Of a stretch of DNA of 64,000 nt, positions 62,069 to 64,000 are shown piece after piece. Every line of letters begins with the position of its first letter. The stretch's first letter is position 1. A program made the position numbers and the translations under genes. The DNA is from Corbicula japonica (lineage: Eukaryota > Mollusca > Bivalvia > Venerida > Cyrenidae): positions 1-64,000 of the forward strand of contig JAZAYU010000353.1 in NCBI GenBank assembly GCA_038501625.1, given 5' to 3'. The notes under the pieces were generated by a model that saw only the letters and a program-made list of their open reading frames with translations, was not told the DNA's origin and searched no databases.

Positions 62069-63998
62069 CCTGTGAACCCTCCCGACTTAGGCGGGAGTCT
62101 CCCGATTTTTAAGTCCAATCTCCTGCCTCCCACATATTATGCTATTTCTCCCGACTTTTGACATTTCCATGTATCATTTACGAAACCTCAGCAATAAAAC
62201 AAAATTAGGATTATGCTTTCACCATGTGAATAGAAATTAGACTGGTTTACGATATTTTGGCGCCTTTTTGAATGACAGGAAGTCGTAAATAGATTACCAG
62301 TCAATGAAATGTCATGCATGGCCTTGAACTTTAGACAGGTTGATGTTTTGATAACAATTATTGATTTTCACACCTTACATGAGCACAAATTACAATAATC
62401 GAGTTGGTAATTAGCATAAGGGTACCGGTGGACATCAAAGGCACCACATGTACTTTAGTTTGATGCTCATGATAAATTACGAAGTGCTACTAAGAAAGCA
62501 TGCATACTTTACAATGCAACTTTCGAATATTAACTGTTTTATCTGTTTTGTATATGTTTAACAGTAACATTCACTGTCTTATAAGTTATACGACTAGTAT
62601 TTACAGGGGTGGATCCCACATTTTGGGCTAGAATGCATGAAATCATCTTATGTTTCTCATAAGACTGCGACAAACAAACCCTTTTCTGGAAATCTTGTGT
62701 ACAATCCTGAGTAAGATAATGATTGTTTAACTTGTTGGCTATTAATTGTTTATGTCAAATAAATTATTTTATTTATTAAAATTAAAATTTGTGACAAGAA
62801 AAACGTGAATGGTAACATGAGCAATAGTATACTCGGTATCGCTATTATCGCGGGCTCACTATTAACGCGGCATCCAGTTTGTACGGTATCTTAGGACAAC
62901 AACGCCACCTACACACGTGGTTCCGGTTGTAAAATGTAAACCGAAACCATTCCTATTTGCACCAAGAATATTTTAAGTTATCATGCATAAAACAGCTGTA
63001 CATAATTATTTTTTGCATCAACATCAAAAACATCACGTAGTCAAAATATTCTGTCAACCCCTACCTTAATGAAACTAGTAAAACATTGTTAAAATCCATA
63101 TTTTTATTCAAAGTGTTCACCAGTAAATCGTCTGCACATCCTATGACATCATCCATCATGTGACTTTTGTCCTATTTCTCAAACGAGGCTAAAGAAAATC
63201 GTTTTATCTACGGAAGCAAATAAAAGCTATTCTTGGCAGATTTGCAATGTCTATTACATAAATACAAGCCTGGTTAAACATATGAATTAAAGTTGGATTT
63301 TCCTTTTTTGTCTTTATCTCAGTAAACATTTTTAACTCAATTTATACATTGCAAAACCATAATAAAACACTCTCACTTTTAAATAAAGCTGTTTACAAAC
63401 TTTCGAGTCAATTTACAATATATGCCCCTAAAAAGATCTACAGTCCACATTCAACTGACTTTTTCTTACAGGATGGAATAAAACTTTTACCGGCCATAAA
63501 CTGTTTTCGTCTGAGAAAATTGTTAAAAATACATTAATGGGATGACTGGTCTTTGGATTTCCAAGTAAGTAATTTGTTATTATGTTTAGATAAATTTTCG
63601 CTTCCATAGAAAGCGATAGTCTATTCCCGCGATAATAGAGTTGCTTCCCTTGCCAGTAATAAAGTAGGTCATCCAACATGGCAGCCAATTGCAAAACAAG
63701 AGTGACCACTGGTAGCGAATGATGACTTTCTGATGACCAATCTAAAGTAAGTTGTTAATATTATCACGGCAAAATAAGCAAACTCAATCGGCTTTTATTT
63801 CTACTGAGGGAAATCCGACAAGTACCGAGATAAAAGCGAGTACCGGACTAAATTAGATATATTGTCACCCATCACAAGCTAAAAAAATCAACATTTTACC
63901 ACAAAAAAAACACTTCTTAAAATCTCCCACTTTTTTACCCCAATCTCCCACTTTTTTTGAGTCAATCTCCCACCTGAGCGTGCATAAAGGTTCACAGG
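62069..63998. mobile_element. 1.93 kb TA-flanked TIR element at the window edge
   Basis: CCTGTGAACC at 62069 is inverted at 63989-63998, each flanked by TA (62067-62068, 63999-64000). Both termini carry subterminal copies of a GGGAGATT/AATCTCCC motif. No transposase frame; an inner inverted pair (CTATTATCGCGGG at 62844, its complement near 63627) may mark a second insertion. Confidence 0.78.
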
Positions 63999-64000
63999 TA

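Overview
This is animal nuclear DNA, AT-rich and intron-bearing, with few genes and many mobile elements. A Golgi PDZ gene with eight recognisable exons, an intronless rhodopsin-like receptor, mariner-type and TTAA-type DNA transposons and tRNA-derived SINEs all point to an invertebrate. The foldback repeats and SINEs resemble those I associate with bivalve molluscs, possibly a heterodont clam, but that placement is inference.

Layout. From 1 to about 41 kb the window is mostly repeat. A 2.2 kb segment is duplicated (copy A about 2.84-11.6 kb, copy B about 16.86-19.14 kb). Copy A has been enlarged by insertions: a mariner element (3258-8252), a TA-flanked element (8836-10179) that contains a TTAA-flanked one (8902-9681), and a small TA MITE (10212-10450). 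Copy B keeps the empty sites for the last two outer insertions. The mariner transposase keeps its D,D34D triad and looks split by a short intron. That intron received a further 3.15 kb element (3969-7122) carrying an unrecognised multi-exon gene. Between the duplicate copies lies an LTR-like element with 471 bp direct repeats and a 5 bp target duplication (12073-13518). The only host-type gene in this half is a 324-residue GPCR at 25762-26736. A tandem duplication of about 0.9-1.0 kb occupies 38.26-40.17 kb.

From about 44.5 kb to 62 kb the repeat content changes. Dispersed repeat family A, seen 17 times before 40 kb, disappears. It is replaced by at least 14 copies of a TTAA-ended foldback element of about 220-240 bp. 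This stretch holds the GOPC orthologue (Golgi-associated PDZ and coiled-coil protein) on the minus strand, with eight coding exons from 57620 to 51467. Its N-terminal exon lies beyond the window. Upstream of exon 57620, one foldback copy (58221-61961) was split by a 193 bp MITE with a 6 bp target duplication and by a 3.3 kb element (58570-61873) with an 8 bp target duplication that carries a THAP zinc-finger exon. A last TA-flanked element (62069-63998) ends exactly at the window edge.

Only the GPCR and GOPC look like host genes. The mariner transposase, the nested gene and the THAP exon belong to mobile elements. No rRNA, functional tRNA or CRISPR array was seen.
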